In this document: positions 1 to 8,592 of the stretch, piece by piece
Numbering within the stretch: the first letter of the stretch is position 1
Layout of the letters: every line of letters starts with the position of its first letter
From: Bacillota bacterium
GTDB lineage: Bacteria > Bacillota > Sulfobacillia > DUSP01 > JBFMCS01
DNA length: 64,000 bases
Reading direction: 5' to 3'
Assembly: GCA_040754315.1 (NCBI GenBank)
Contig: JBFMCS010000062.1
Coordinates: forward strand, 12,081 to 76,080
Notes under the pieces: generated by a model
The model's database searches: none
What the model was told of the DNA's origin: nothing
What the model saw: the letters and a program-made list of their open reading frames with translations, nothing else
Position numbers and translations under genes: made by a program

Positions 1-1
1 C

Positions 2-286
2 GACGGTGTAACCGCCAGATCCTTCACGGGCTTCTGGGTGTTGTGCGAGGCCATCAACAGGGCGGGAAGCACCGAGCCTGAGAAGATCCGCCAAGCGCTC
101 CGGGAGACCAACATCTCCCCGGACAACCTGATCATGCCCTGGAGGGGAGTGAAGTTCGACGAGACCGGCCAGAACACCCTGGTGGATGCAGTCTTGCTCC
201 AGCTCCAGGGAGGCAAGTACAGACCCATATGGCCCTTCGGTGTGGCCACCACAGAAGTGATCTACCCGATGCCGGCATGGAAGTAG
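2..286 (+). CDS. Branched-chain amino acid ABC transporter substrate-binding protein, C-terminal end (partial)
   Basis: This is the last 94 codons of a gene that begins before the window; the frame is open from base 2. The C-terminal pattern (an early aromatic-rich helix, then ISPDN, MPWRGVKFDETGQN and a final stretch with YRPIWP) is typical of type 1 periplasmic binding proteins of the LivJ/LivK class. These bind leucine, isoleucine, valine or related amides outside the membrane. The permease and ATPase genes of the same class follow on the same strand, which supports the call. The true ligand cannot be judged because most of the binding cleft is missing. Confidence 0.75.
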   Translation, partial: DGVTARSFTGFWVLCEAINRAGSTEPEKIRQALRETNISPDNLIMPWRGVKFDETGQNTLVDAVLLQLQGGKYRPIWPFGVATTEVIYPMPAWK

Positions 287-405
287 CCCCGCCCCTTGGC
301 CCTTGGGCTTCGTGAGACCCAGGCATCGAGCACGGCGGGCTGAGCCTCACTAGGCCAAAGAGAGGCGTAGCTGGGCTTCCCGCCGTAGAGGTTCTAGGGG
401 CTGGC

Positions 406-443
406 GCGGGCGGGTCTTCCCCCCGCTCGGGAGACCTGCCCGC
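406..443 (+). terminator. Strong hairpin between binding-protein gene and livH
   Basis: Bases 406-417 pair with 432-443 over 12 base pairs (one G-U) around a 14-base loop, followed by a T-containing tract at 446-457. It lies 120 bases after the binding-protein stop and 46 bases before livH. A partial terminator or 3' stabiliser here would give more binding protein than permease, a common arrangement in such operons. That role is inferred. Confidence 0.55.
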
Positions 444-488
444 CACCTTTATCCCTTTAAAAAAATGGGGCGGCGAGGGGGACACACA

Positions 489-1346
489 ATGGATCTTATA
501 CAGGCCATTGTCAGCGGCGTTCTCATGGGTTTCATCTACGCCCTGGTAGCAGCGGGCCTGAGTTTTATATACGGTGTTATGGGTCTTATTAACTTCGCCC
601 ATGGCGCGCTGCTGATGCTCTCCATGTACAGCGCCTTCTGGATCAACACCTATTCTGGGCTTAAGCCTCTCGCGGCAGTGCCCTTGACTGCCAGCCTCAT
701 GTTCCTTGTAGGCATGGGTCTTTACCGTGGCCTCATCAGGAGGATGCTGGATGCCCCCTTCCTGATGCAGGCGGTTCTCACCTTTGGGGTCTCTGTGTTC
801 CTGGTAAACCTGGCGCTCTTCATGTGGAGGGCGGACTTCCGCACTGTCTATGACACAGGGCTCAGCGGGAGGGTAGAGTTGCTGGGGGCATACATAGGGA
901 TGCCCCAGCTGGTGAGCAGCCTCGTCTGTCTCCTGGCCTTCGGCGCCCTCTACTACCTGGTCAACCGCACCAGCCTTGGACGGATCATCCAAGCGGTGAG
1001 CGAAGACAAACAGGCCGCCAAGCTCATGGGGATCAACACGGACAAGGTGTTCACCCTTGGATGGGGCATCGGCCTTGCCGTGGTGGGTGTGGCCGGCACA
1101 ATGGTTGCCTCCTTCTTCCCCATCTTCCCTGACGTGGGAACCAGGTTTGTGCTGTTCTCCTTCGTGGCCGTGACCATCGGCGGATTCGGGTCCCTGACCG
1201 GGGCCCTCCTGGGGGGGATAGCCATCGGCCTCATCGAGAACCTCGCGGGCGTGTACATACTGCCCGCCTTCAAGGCCGCCGTGGTCTACCTGGTATTCGT
1301 CATAGTCCTCCTGGTAAGGCCACAAGGCTTTTTCGGCACCTACTGA
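489..1346 (+). CDS. livH: Branched-chain amino acid ABC transporter permease LivH
   Basis: Product of 285 residues, an inner-membrane permease of the LivH class that forms half of the channel for branched-chain amino acids or similar solutes. The sequence is dominated by hydrophobic segments and has the family pattern LSFIYGVMGLINFAHG near the start and GGFGSLTGALLGG near the end, where the ATPase docks. An in-frame ATG lies 24 bases earlier, but the ATG at 489 is preceded by GAGGGGG at good spacing and starts the usual MDLIQAIVSG N-terminus. It is followed 34 bases later by livM. Substrate specificity is not visible from the sequence. Confidence 0.92.
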   Translation: MDLIQAIVSGVLMGFIYALVAAGLSFIYGVMGLINFAHGALLMLSMYSAFWINTYSGLKPLAAVPLTASLMFLVGMGLYRGLIRRMLDAPFLMQAVLTFGVSVFLVNLALFMWRADFRTVYDTGLSGRVELLGAYIGMPQLVSSLVCLLAFGALYYLVNRTSLGRIIQAVSEDKQAAKLMGINTDKVFTLGWGIGLAVVGVAGTMVASFFPIFPDVGTRFVLFSFVAVTIGGFGSLTGALLGGIAIGLIENLAGVYILPAFKAAVVYLVFVIVLLVRPQGFFGTY

Positions 1347-1380
1347 TGGAGAGGGGGGGGCAACGCTGAAGGCGCTACGC

Positions 1381-2385
1381 ATGATGGCGACACTGAAGAG
1401 GCCGGGCCTGAAGCGGCACTTGCCGTTGAGCCTCCTTGTCGTGGGGCTGCTGGTGTATCCCCTGTTAACGGACAAACCCTTCTACATCCACGTGCCCATC
1501 AGAACCTTTGTCTTCGCCAGCGTCGCCCAGGCGTGGAACATCCTGGGGGGGTACACAGGGCAGACTAACCTAGGCCAGGCCGTCTTCTTCGGGACGGGCG
1601 CCTACACCGCGGCAATACTCATGATCGACTATAATATAGGCCCGTGGATAGGGATGCTGCTGGGCTGCTTCCTGGCGGTGCTCCTGTCCATGGCCCTGGG
1701 CTACCCCACATTTGGCTTGGTTGGCCGCTACTTTGCCATCGCCACCCTGGGCATTGGGGAGATAGGGCAGCTCATAGCCCTGAACTGGGGACTCACGGGG
1801 CGAGCCGTGGGGCGCTACATCCCCATCGTCCATGACAGCGTGTGGTGGCTCCAGTTCCACCGGACGAAGGAACCCTACTACTACATTGCCCTGGGAATAA
1901 TGGCCTTCGCCTTCATAGTCACGGCCTCCCTGGAGAAGACCCGCATGGGGTACTACTGGAGGGCCATCAAGGCCGACCAGGATGCCGCCCAGAGCCTGGG
2001 AATCCCTGTGAGGCGCTACAAGATGATAGCCGCCGGGATCTCCGCCTGGATTACCGCGATGGTGGGAGCCTTCTACGCCAACTACGTCCTGGTGGTGGAC
2101 CCCTTTAACACCCTCAAGATGGACCTTTCCATCATGTTCATGCTCGTCGCGGTTCTGGGAGGTGTTGGCACCCTCTGGGGCCCCTTCCTCGGGGCCCTGG
2201 TCATTATCCCCCTTTCCGAGTTCACCCGGTCCCAGCTGGGCGGGGGGGGTGGCGGCGTGGACCTCATGGTTTACGCTGCACTTATCGTGATCATCGTCAT
2301 GTTCGAGCCCAAGGGCATCCTGGGGCTATTAAGCAGGCTCAGCCGCAGGCTGGCAGCGGGAGGTGGCCGGGTTGAGGCTGCTTGA
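1381..2385 (+). CDS. livM: Branched-chain amino acid ABC transporter permease LivM
   Basis: A 334-residue polytopic membrane protein of the LivM class, the second permease subunit. Family marks include AWNILGGYTGQTNLGQAVFFG in the first third and the cytoplasmic GGVGTLWGPFLGALV loop near residue 255, which couples to the ATPases. The length is normal for the family. Two ATG codons occur in tandem at 1381 and 1384 with GAAGG upstream. The 3' end overlaps the livG start by 23 bases, so translation of the two is probably coupled. It should work with LivH, LivG and LivF. Confidence 0.92.
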   Translation: MMATLKRPGLKRHLPLSLLVVGLLVYPLLTDKPFYIHVPIRTFVFASVAQAWNILGGYTGQTNLGQAVFFGTGAYTAAILMIDYNIGPWIGMLLGCFLAVLLSMALGYPTFGLVGRYFAIATLGIGEIGQLIALNWGLTGRAVGRYIPIVHDSVWWLQFHRTKEPYYYIALGIMAFAFIVTASLEKTRMGYYWRAIKADQDAAQSLGIPVRRYKMIAAGISAWITAMVGAFYANYVLVVDPFNTLKMDLSIMFMLVAVLGGVGTLWGPFLGALVIIPLSEFTRSQLGGGGGGVDLMVYAALIVIIVMFEPKGILGLLSRLSRRLAAGGGRVEAA

Positions 2386-3103
2386 GGCCGAGAAGGTCAC
2401 TAAGAGATTCAGCGGCTTGGTGGCGGTCAGGGACGTGGACATGCATGTTGACGAGGGTGAGACTGTGGGCCTCATCGGCCCCAACGGCGCGGGCAAGACC
2501 ACCCTGTTCAACTGCCTCTCGGGCTTTTACCCTCCCACCTTTGGCAAGGTGTTCTTCATGGGGAAGGAGATCACCGGCAAACCCTCCAACTACATCTGCC
2601 GCCAGGGCCTGGCGAGGACCTTCCAGATCGTCAGGAGCTTTTTGGGAATGACCGTCCTGGAGAACGTGATGGTGGGGGCCTTCAAAAACACCAGCAACTC
2701 GGGGCAGGCCCAGGAGAAGGCCCAGGAGGTGCTGGAGTTCTGCGCTTTGCACGAGAAGAGGGCCCAGCAGGTCAACGAGCTCACCATAGCCGACAAGAAG
2801 AGGCTGGAGGTGGCCAGGGCCCTTGCCACATCGCCCAAGCTGCTGATGCTGGATGAGGCCATGGCCGGGCTAAATCCCTCAGAGCGAAAGGAAGCTGTGA
2901 GACTCATAGAACGCATCAGGGATTCCGGAGTCACGGTGTTCCTCATCGAGCACGTCATGGACGTGATCATGCCCATCTCCGACCGCATCGTTGTACTTAA
3001 CTATGGCAACAAGATCGCCGAGGGGACCCCGCAGGAGGTATCCAGGAACCAGGAGGTTCTCACTGCTTATCTGGGGGCGAAGTACCGTGCTAAGAGCGTG
3101 TGA
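2363..3103 (+). CDS. livG: Branched-chain amino acid ABC transporter ATPase LivG
   Basis: A 246-residue ABC ATPase starting at a GTG inside livM. Walker A is GPNGAGKTT (about residues 39-47) and Walker B is LLMLDEAMAGL (about 162-172), followed by the H-loop region LIEHVMDVI. The sequence TFQIVRSFLGMTVLENVMVG is characteristic of LivG. The odd point is the ABC signature: where relatives have a form like LSYGQQRRLE, this protein reads LTIADKKRLEVARALA, so the signature Ser-X-Gly is missing. In a LivG/LivF heterodimer one degenerate site can be tolerated, since LivF keeps a normal signature. The gene overlaps livF by 17 bases. Confidence 0.9.
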   Translation: MAGLRLLEAEKVTKRFSGLVAVRDVDMHVDEGETVGLIGPNGAGKTTLFNCLSGFYPPTFGKVFFMGKEITGKPSNYICRQGLARTFQIVRSFLGMTVLENVMVGAFKNTSNSGQAQEKAQEVLEFCALHEKRAQQVNELTIADKKRLEVARALATSPKLLMLDEAMAGLNPSERKEAVRLIERIRDSGVTVFLIEHVMDVIMPISDRIVVLNYGNKIAEGTPQEVSRNQEVLTAYLGAKYRAKSV

Positions 3104-3797
3104 CATCACGGTAGGATACGGGGACATGATGGCGATACATGGCATTTCCTTCGAGGTGCGCCAGGGGGAGATCGTGTGCATCGTGGGAGCCAACGGCGCT
3201 GGGAAGAGCACCATCCTCCGGACGGTGTCCGGGCTCCTCAAGCCTGTCTCGGGCACACTGGAGTTCCAGGGGGTTCGCCTGGACAGGATGGAGCCCCACG
3301 ATATAACCGCGCTGGGGATAGCCCACGTACCCGAGGGCAGGAGACTGTTCAGCAGGCTCAGTGTCAAGGATAACCTCCTCCTGGGCGCCCACGCCTTGGG
3401 GGACCGGGGGGATGTGGCTTCGGGCCTGGAGATGGTGTACGAGCTCTTCCCGGTACTGAAGGAACGGAGCCAGCAGAGGGCCGGAACCATGAGCGGTGGC
3501 GAGCAGCAGATGGTGGCGATCGGCCGCGGCCTCATGCTGAGGCCGAGGCTCCGGATGCTTGACGAGCCCTCCCTTGGCATCGCTCCCGCTCTGGTTGAGA
3601 GGATCCTCACCAGTATTGCCGAGATCAACGGGCAGTTCGGCACCACCATTCTCCTGGTCGAGCAGAATGTCGTGGAGGCCCTGGAGATCTCCCACAGGGC
3701 CTACGTGATCCAGAGCGGTGAACTCCTGGCTAGCGGCGCCAGCCGGGAGATCCTCGAGTCGGAGACGGTGAAGAAGGCCTACCTGGGGATGTTCTGA
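3087..3797 (+). CDS. livF: Branched-chain amino acid ABC transporter ATPase LivF
   Basis: A 236-residue ABC ATPase, the second nucleotide-binding subunit of the Liv transporter. Walker A is GANGAGKST, the signature is MSGGEQQMVAIGRGLM and Walker B is LRMLDEPSLGIAP. The reading frame is open further upstream inside livG, but the GTG at 3087 has GGGGGCG at correct spacing and gives the expected N-terminus VLRACDITVGYGD. It is the last gene of the operon. A G/C hairpin follows about 17 bases after the stop. Confidence 0.92.
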   Translation: MLRACDITVGYGDMMAIHGISFEVRQGEIVCIVGANGAGKSTILRTVSGLLKPVSGTLEFQGVRLDRMEPHDITALGIAHVPEGRRLFSRLSVKDNLLLGAHALGDRGDVASGLEMVYELFPVLKERSQQRAGTMSGGEQQMVAIGRGLMLRPRLRMLDEPSLGIAPALVERILTSIAEINGQFGTTILLVEQNVVEALEISHRAYVIQSGELLASGASREILESETVKKAYLGMF

Positions 3798-3813
3798 GAA
3801 CAGGAGGGAAACC

Positions 3814-3836
3814 GGGGGGTCGATTTGGCGCCCCCC
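3814..3836 (+). terminator. Possible terminator hairpin after livF
   Basis: Six G (3814-3819) can pair with six C (3831-3836) around an 11-base loop, 17 bases after the livF stop. There is no clear T tract behind it, so Rho-independent termination is only suggested. Confidence 0.4.
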
Positions 3837-4502
3837 TATCGCATTGTCCGAAAGTTACTGGAGAAGGACGGGGAGGCTGCTGGTCCACCGGGCAGGGCTG
3901 CTGGGCAGCTGGCCTCGGCTTGGCCTGGCGCGTGTCACCCAGGGCCTCCAGGGCCCTGGATTCGTGCTCAGTGTGACTACCCACCCTCCCAGGAAGGCCT
4001 GAGCCTGCCTGGGCCTTGACCTCCACAGGCCACAGCAGCACTGGCGCCGAGGCCGACACCAGGCCCCCAGGCCTGGCCCGGCCAGCACGGCCGTGAGCTG
4101 GGCCGCGCCCATGTAGATAGCGGCGACCTGGCCTCCACTCCCCTCCCGTCAGGTAGAGGCTGAAGGAGGGGAAGGCAAATCTCCAGGGACTTCACGACTT
4201 GCGCTGTGGCGCTGCGGGCAGTGGTAGAAGCAGAACGCCTGAGTTACGGGCACCAGTTTAAGCCTGCCTTTGCCACCTAAACATCGCTGGTAGATCCGCT
4301 GCCACATCAGGGGATCACTGTTTATGAACACATGCTTCCCCAGCCCCGGTTGCGTTTCTTGCTGGCAGGTACCCCAGGGCAGGCGGAATCATTATCGCCG
4401 TCCCTATAAACAACAGTTTAGAAATATGAAGATAAGAGGCCAAAACTCGAGAAAACAATAGGAATTGCAGTGATATTGAGGATAGATCCGGCTATAGGTG
4501 GC
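3837..4502. other. Intergenic stretch without a convincing gene
   Basis: About 670 bases between livF and the iron transporter promoter. Short open frames exist on both strands, including a 60-codon minus-strand frame at 4149-4331, but none has an SD site, codon pattern or motif that I can support. Composition turns clearly more AT-rich after about 4390, marking the boundary of the next unit. Confidence 0.6.
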
Positions 4503-4531
4503 TTGCCAGTGAAATGTGATAATGCTAGAAT
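4503..4531 (+). promoter_or_regulatory. Near-consensus sigma-A promoter of the iron transporter operon
   Basis: A -35 element TTGCCA at 4503-4508 and a -10 element TAGAAT at 4526-4531 are separated by 17 bases; each matches the consensus in five of six positions. The predicted start site is near 4538, about 75 bases before fbpA and inside the Fur-box-like sequence. Confidence 0.65.
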
Positions 4532-4537
4532 GCCATA

Positions 4538-4558
4538 TGAGAATGACTTTCAATATCA
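4538..4558. promoter_or_regulatory. Fur-box-like operator over the transcription start
   Basis: Two overlapping 7-1-7 motifs offset by six bases start at 4538 (TGAGAATGACTTTCA) and 4544 (TGACTTTCAATATCA). Aligned with the classical 19-base Fur box, 4539-4557 matches at 14 of 19 positions by eye. It sits on the predicted start site of an iron(III) transporter operon, exactly where an iron-dependent repressor would block transcription. Confidence 0.6.
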
Positions 4559-4612
4559 ATGTTGGCTAGCATTCCTTGCAGGTAGAACAAGTACTGAATG
4601 GGAGGCAGGAAA

Positions 4613-5656
4613 ATGTCTAAGAAAACCGGGTTCTTGATCATCAGTGGTCTTGTTTTGCTGTCTTTTATCCTGGGCATGATTATTGCCGAATCGCGGCAGG
4701 CACAAAAAACCGCACCGGTAAACAGTGTAGTTAACGTTTACACCGCCCGTCATTACGGGGTGGAGGAAGCTTTCGCTGAATTTACCAGGGAAACTGGCAT
4801 TGCCGTCCGCTTTACTACGGGAAGCGATGCCGTCTTGCGCGAGCGAATTAAGGCCGAGGATAAGTATACGCCTGCCGATGTCTACATAGCCGTGGATGCC
4901 GGCAACCTCTGGCTGGCCGCCCAGGACGGCTTGCTCTCGCCGGTGGTGAGCGAGGTGCTTGCCGCCAACATCCCGGAAAATCTGCGGGACACGGAAAACC
5001 GCTGGTTTGGCCTGACCAAGCGCGTCCGCACCATTATGTATCATCCTGACCGGGTCAGCCCGGAAGAATTATCCACCTATGAGGCATTGGCCGACCCCAA
5101 ATGGCGCGGGCGCCTGGCGATGCGGCCGGCCACTCACTCCTATACCCAGTCGCTGGTCGCCAACCTGATAGCAATACATGGCCGGGAGCAGACCGGTGAA
5201 ATCGTGCGCGGCTGGGTAGCCAACTCACCCACGCTGATTGACAGCGATACGCGGATCCTGGAGACACTGGCTGCCGGCGGCGCTGATGTCGCCATCGCCA
5301 ATCATTACTACCTGGGAAGGCTGCTGGATGCCAACCCCGGCTTCCCTGTCCGTGTCTTCTGGGCCAACCAGGGTGATGGCGGGCGGGGTGCTCACGCCAA
5401 CATCAGCGGCGCCGGCGTTACCACCCACGCGACAAACCGTGACAGCGCCGTTAAGCTGCTGGAGTGGCTGAGCAGCCCGGGCGGCCAGAAATTGTTTGCC
5501 GACTCCAACCATGAGTTTCCTGCCAATCCCAATGTGGAGCCGCATCCTATCATCGCCGGGTTTGGTACCTTTATCACCGATCCAATCGACAAATCGGAGT
5601 ACGGACGCCTGCAGGTGGAAGCTATCAAACTGCTAGATGAGGCCGGATATAGGTGA
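4613..5656 (+). CDS. fbpA: Iron(III) ABC transporter substrate-binding protein (FbpA/FutA type)
   Basis: A 347-residue extracytoplasmic binding protein. After a short positive N-terminus there is one hydrophobic segment (TGFLIISGLVLLSFILGMII) that serves as signal or anchor; no lipobox cysteine is visible. The mature part starts VVNVYTARHYGVEEAFAEFT, typical of iron-binding proteins of the FbpA/FutA family, and includes an NPNVEPHP segment near the end. The ATG at 4613 is preferred over an ATG 15 bases earlier because GGGAGG lies just upstream. The stop overlaps the fbpB start by four bases. Codon use is less GC-biased than in the flanking genes. Confidence 0.85.
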   Translation: MSKKTGFLIISGLVLLSFILGMIIAESRQAQKTAPVNSVVNVYTARHYGVEEAFAEFTRETGIAVRFTTGSDAVLRERIKAEDKYTPADVYIAVDAGNLWLAAQDGLLSPVVSEVLAANIPENLRDTENRWFGLTKRVRTIMYHPDRVSPEELSTYEALADPKWRGRLAMRPATHSYTQSLVANLIAIHGREQTGEIVRGWVANSPTLIDSDTRILETLAAGGADVAIANHYYLGRLLDANPGFPVRVFWANQGDGGRGAHANISGAGVTTHATNRDSAVKLLEWLSSPGGQKLFADSNHEFPANPNVEPHPIIAGFGTFITDPIDKSEYGRLQVEAIKLLDEAGYR

Positions 5657-7329
5657 GACCGCTCAATACACTCAAGACAAAACGTTTCCCTGGGTTAGTC
5701 AGGCACGGGTGGAGCTGGCGCAGCCTGCCCGTGCTGCCGCTTTCCCTCGCGCTGCTGGTGGGGCTGCCGGTGCTGGTGGTCAGTTCTGCTCTCTTAACAC
5801 CCACCAGGGAAGTCTGGCTTCACCTGGGACGGACGCTGTTGCCGGAGATGAGCCGCAACACGCTGATGCTGCTGGTGGGCGTAGGTGCTGGCACGCTGCT
5901 GCTGGGCGTCAGCCTTGCCTGGCTGGTGTCGGCTTACCGTTTTCCGGGCCATGGCATGCTGGAATGGCTGTTGGTGCTGCCCATGGCCATGCCTACCTAC
6001 GTGCAGGCCTTTGTTTATATGGCCACTCTTGATTTTGCCGGGCCGGTTCAGAGCTTCCTGCGCCTGCACTTTCCCGGTATTGCCTGGCTTCCAGAAATCC
6101 GGTCGGGAGCAGGCGCCATCCTGGTAATGACCCTGGTCTTATACCCTTATGTTTACCTGTTAGCCAGAGCCGCTTTCCGGGAACAGAGCGGCGTGTTGCT
6201 GGAAGCCGCCCGAGTAATGGGATACGGCCCGACAGCTATCTTTTTCAGGGTTATCCTGCCGCTGGCCAGGCCTTCCATCGCCGCCGGCCTGGCGCTGGCT
6301 GTCATGGAAGCGCTCGCTGATTTTGCCACAGTCCGTTTTCTTAATTTTCCAACCTTGTCTGACGGCGTAATCCGTGTCTGGTACGGGATGATGAACCTGC
6401 GCGCCGCTTCTGAACTGGCCGGACTCCTGGCGGTGGTGGCTTTGGCCATTCTCCTGCTGGAGTACGCTCTGCGCGGTCGCAGCCGTTACTTCCAGGTGGG
6501 CGGCAAGGCGCCCGGGATTGCGTTATCCGGGCTGCGGGGCTGGCGCGGTTACCTGGCGTCGGCTGCCTGCCTGCTGGTAGTGGGGATAGCCTTTGCTTTG
6601 CCGGTGGCGCAGCTGCTTTCATGGGCGCTGAAGGAACTGCTCAGTCAGCCCGCCGGGGCACTGGAAGTCTATGCGCGGCTTGCCCAGAACAGCATCCTCC
6701 TGTCCTTGCTTGCGGCGCTTTTTGCCTCAATCACAGCACTGCTGCTAGCCAGCGGTGTCCGGACAAGCGGGAATAAAGCCGCCTTTATCCTCGCCAGGCT
6801 GGCGACCAGCGGCTACGCCATGCCGGGGGCGGTCATTGCAGTTGGCATTATCGGTCCCCTGTCCGCCTTTGACCACGCACTGAATAATCTCCTGCAGGCG
6901 TGGCGGGGAACCGGTGTGGGGCTTTTGTTGACCGGGTCTGTGATTGGCCTGGTTTACGCATACGTTGTCCGCTTCATGTCTATTGGCTTTAGTAGTGTCG
7001 ATGCCAGCCTGGAGAAGATTACGCCAAATGTTACGGCGGCGGCTCGTATCCTTGGAGCAGGCCCGTGGCGCCTGCTCCGGCACATCCACCTGCCGCTGGT
7101 GGCACCCGGTATGCTGGCTGGAGCGATCCTTATTTTTGTCGATGTCATGAAGGAGCTGCCGATAACGTTGATGCTACGTCCCTTTGGCTATGATACACTG
7201 GCCGTGTGGGTCTGGCAGATGGCCGCCGAATCCGCCTGGGGCGGCGCGTCACTGCCAGCACTGGCCATCGTGCTGACCGGACTGATACCGGTAGTCTTCT
7301 TAATGCGGGCAGCCTCCCGCAGTTACTAA
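5653..7329 (+). CDS. fbpB: Iron(III) ABC transporter permease (FbpB type, two fused permease halves)
   Basis: A 558-residue polytopic inner-membrane protein made of two homologous permease units, as in FbpB/SfuB-type iron permeases. Each half carries an EAA loop for ATPase contact: EAARVMGYGPTAIFFRVILP (about residue 185) and TAAARILGAGPWRLLRHIHL (about residue 460). The GTG start overlaps the fbpA stop (GTGA), so the two are translationally coupled. Length is normal. It should move the iron delivered by FbpA, powered by FbpC. Confidence 0.88.
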   Translation: MRPLNTLKTKRFPGLVRHGWSWRSLPVLPLSLALLVGLPVLVVSSALLTPTREVWLHLGRTLLPEMSRNTLMLLVGVGAGTLLLGVSLAWLVSAYRFPGHGMLEWLLVLPMAMPTYVQAFVYMATLDFAGPVQSFLRLHFPGIAWLPEIRSGAGAILVMTLVLYPYVYLLARAAFREQSGVLLEAARVMGYGPTAIFFRVILPLARPSIAAGLALAVMEALADFATVRFLNFPTLSDGVIRVWYGMMNLRAASELAGLLAVVALAILLLEYALRGRSRYFQVGGKAPGIALSGLRGWRGYLASAACLLVVGIAFALPVAQLLSWALKELLSQPAGALEVYARLAQNSILLSLLAALFASITALLLASGVRTSGNKAAFILARLATSGYAMPGAVIAVGIIGPLSAFDHALNNLLQAWRGTGVGLLLTGSVIGLVYAYVVRFMSIGFSSVDASLEKITPNVTAAARILGAGPWRLLRHIHLPLVAPGMLAGAILIFVDVMKELPITLMLRPFGYDTLAVWVWQMAAESAWGGASLPALAIVLTGLIPVVFLMRAASRSY

Positions 7330-7343
7330 GTGAGGTGGCAACA

Positions 7344-8426
7344 ATGTCATTGACGCCAAACTCATCTGGAGCATGTCAGCTGAAAGACAGGCCTGCTTAT
7401 GTCCTTCTGGACAATGTCTCGAAGTTTTATGCGACCACCAAAGCAGTTTCCCACCTGGCAGTCGGCATAGGCAAAGGAGAGTTTTTTTCTTTGCTCGGCC
7501 CGTCAGGCTGTGGGAAGACAACCACTTTGCGGTTGATTGCAGGCCTGGAGCGTCCTGACGAAGGCACTATTATCATCGATGGAGAAGTGGCGGCTTCGCT
7601 CGACACCTGGATTCCACCTGAAAAAAGAGGCATTGGCATTGTCTTTCAGGATTATGCCCTGTTTCCCCATATGTCTGTGGCACAAAACGTGGTCTTCGGA
7701 CTGAAAGGGTACGGGCGGGGAAAGGCCAGGGACAGAGTGAAAGAACTACTCGCGCTGACAGGGCTGGCAGATCTTGCCGCGAGGTACCCGCACGAGCTTT
7801 CCGGCGGTCAGCGGCAAAGGGTGGCGCTAGCCCGCTCTTTGGCTCCGCGCCCCCGCGTTATTCTGCTTGACGAGCCTTTTTCCAACCTTGATGCCGACCT
7901 CAGGGAAGAACTGCGCAGGGAAACGAAGGGCATCCTTAAAGAGCAGGGCGCAACCACAATTCTGGTTACCCATGACCAGGAGGAAGCCTTCTCCCTTTCC
8001 GACAGGGTCGGCGTACTGCGGAGCGGCACGCTGGAGCAACTGGGCAGCCCGTCGGAAATATATCACTGGCCTCGCAGCAGATTTGTCGCCGATTTTGTAG
8101 GTAAGGCCGATTTCATTGACGGCACCGTCGAGGGCAAAACGGTTCATTCCCCCTTCGGCTCTTTCCCGCTTGACGATGTCCGGGAGTTAGGGACAAAGGT
8201 AGAACTGATGGTCAGGCCTGACGATGTCGATTTCGCCCCCGATGCTACAGGTCAGGCTGTTATCACCGAGTCGCGTTTCCTCGGGGCGTCGGTGCTGTAC
8301 CGGTTGCAGTTTGCCGACGGCAGGGCCTTACATGCCGTCAAACCATCTGAAGAGCTGACTCCCGCCGGCACCAGAGTACACGTTAAGGTCAACGTGAGCC
8401 ATATGGTCATTTTCCCCAAAGACTGA
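7344..8426 (+). CDS. fbpC: Iron(III) ABC transporter ATPase (FbpC type)
   Basis: A 360-residue ABC ATPase: Walker A GPSGCGKTT, signature LSGGQRQRVALARS and Walker B ILLDEPFSNLD in the first 240 residues, then a regulatory C-terminal domain of the TOBE type. The frame is open upstream into fbpB, but the ATG at 7344 has GAGGTGG at good spacing and lies 14 bases after the fbpB stop. Polyamine or sulfate ATPases share this architecture, so the iron assignment rests on FbpA and FbpB. Confidence 0.85.
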   Translation: MSLTPNSSGACQLKDRPAYVLLDNVSKFYATTKAVSHLAVGIGKGEFFSLLGPSGCGKTTTLRLIAGLERPDEGTIIIDGEVAASLDTWIPPEKRGIGIVFQDYALFPHMSVAQNVVFGLKGYGRGKARDRVKELLALTGLADLAARYPHELSGGQRQRVALARSLAPRPRVILLDEPFSNLDADLREELRRETKGILKEQGATTILVTHDQEEAFSLSDRVGVLRSGTLEQLGSPSEIYHWPRSRFVADFVGKADFIDGTVEGKTVHSPFGSFPLDDVRELGTKVELMVRPDDVDFAPDATGQAVITESRFLGASVLYRLQFADGRALHAVKPSEELTPAGTRVHVKVNVSHMVIFPKD

Positions 8427-8434
8427 CGGTCTTT
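8418..8434 (+). terminator. Small hairpin at the end of fbpC
   Basis: AAAGAC (8418-8423) can pair with GTCTTT (8429-8434) across the stop codon. The stem is short and the T tract is part of it, so this is a weak terminator candidate. Confidence 0.3.
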
Positions 8435-8592
8435 CCATCTTAGTGCAAGCAAAGCCTTCATCGACAAAGGTCCAATAACCTCTGGCGCGAAGGGGAGACG
8501 CCCCGCAGGGTGAAGGGCTTGGCAGGCGCCTTCGCCCAATTCCCGCACCTGCCGAAGATGAATCACCAGTCTCCTGCCGCTACCGCCCAGCC

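Noticed and set aside
132-3695. Long minus-strand open frames opposite the Liv genes
   Set aside because: They lie opposite clear ABC transporter genes, have no SD and show low-complexity, shadow-type composition typical of high-GC DNA.
4149-4331. Minus-strand frame of 60 codons upstream of fbpA
   Set aside because: A few residues look protein-like, but there is no SD and no family I recognise.
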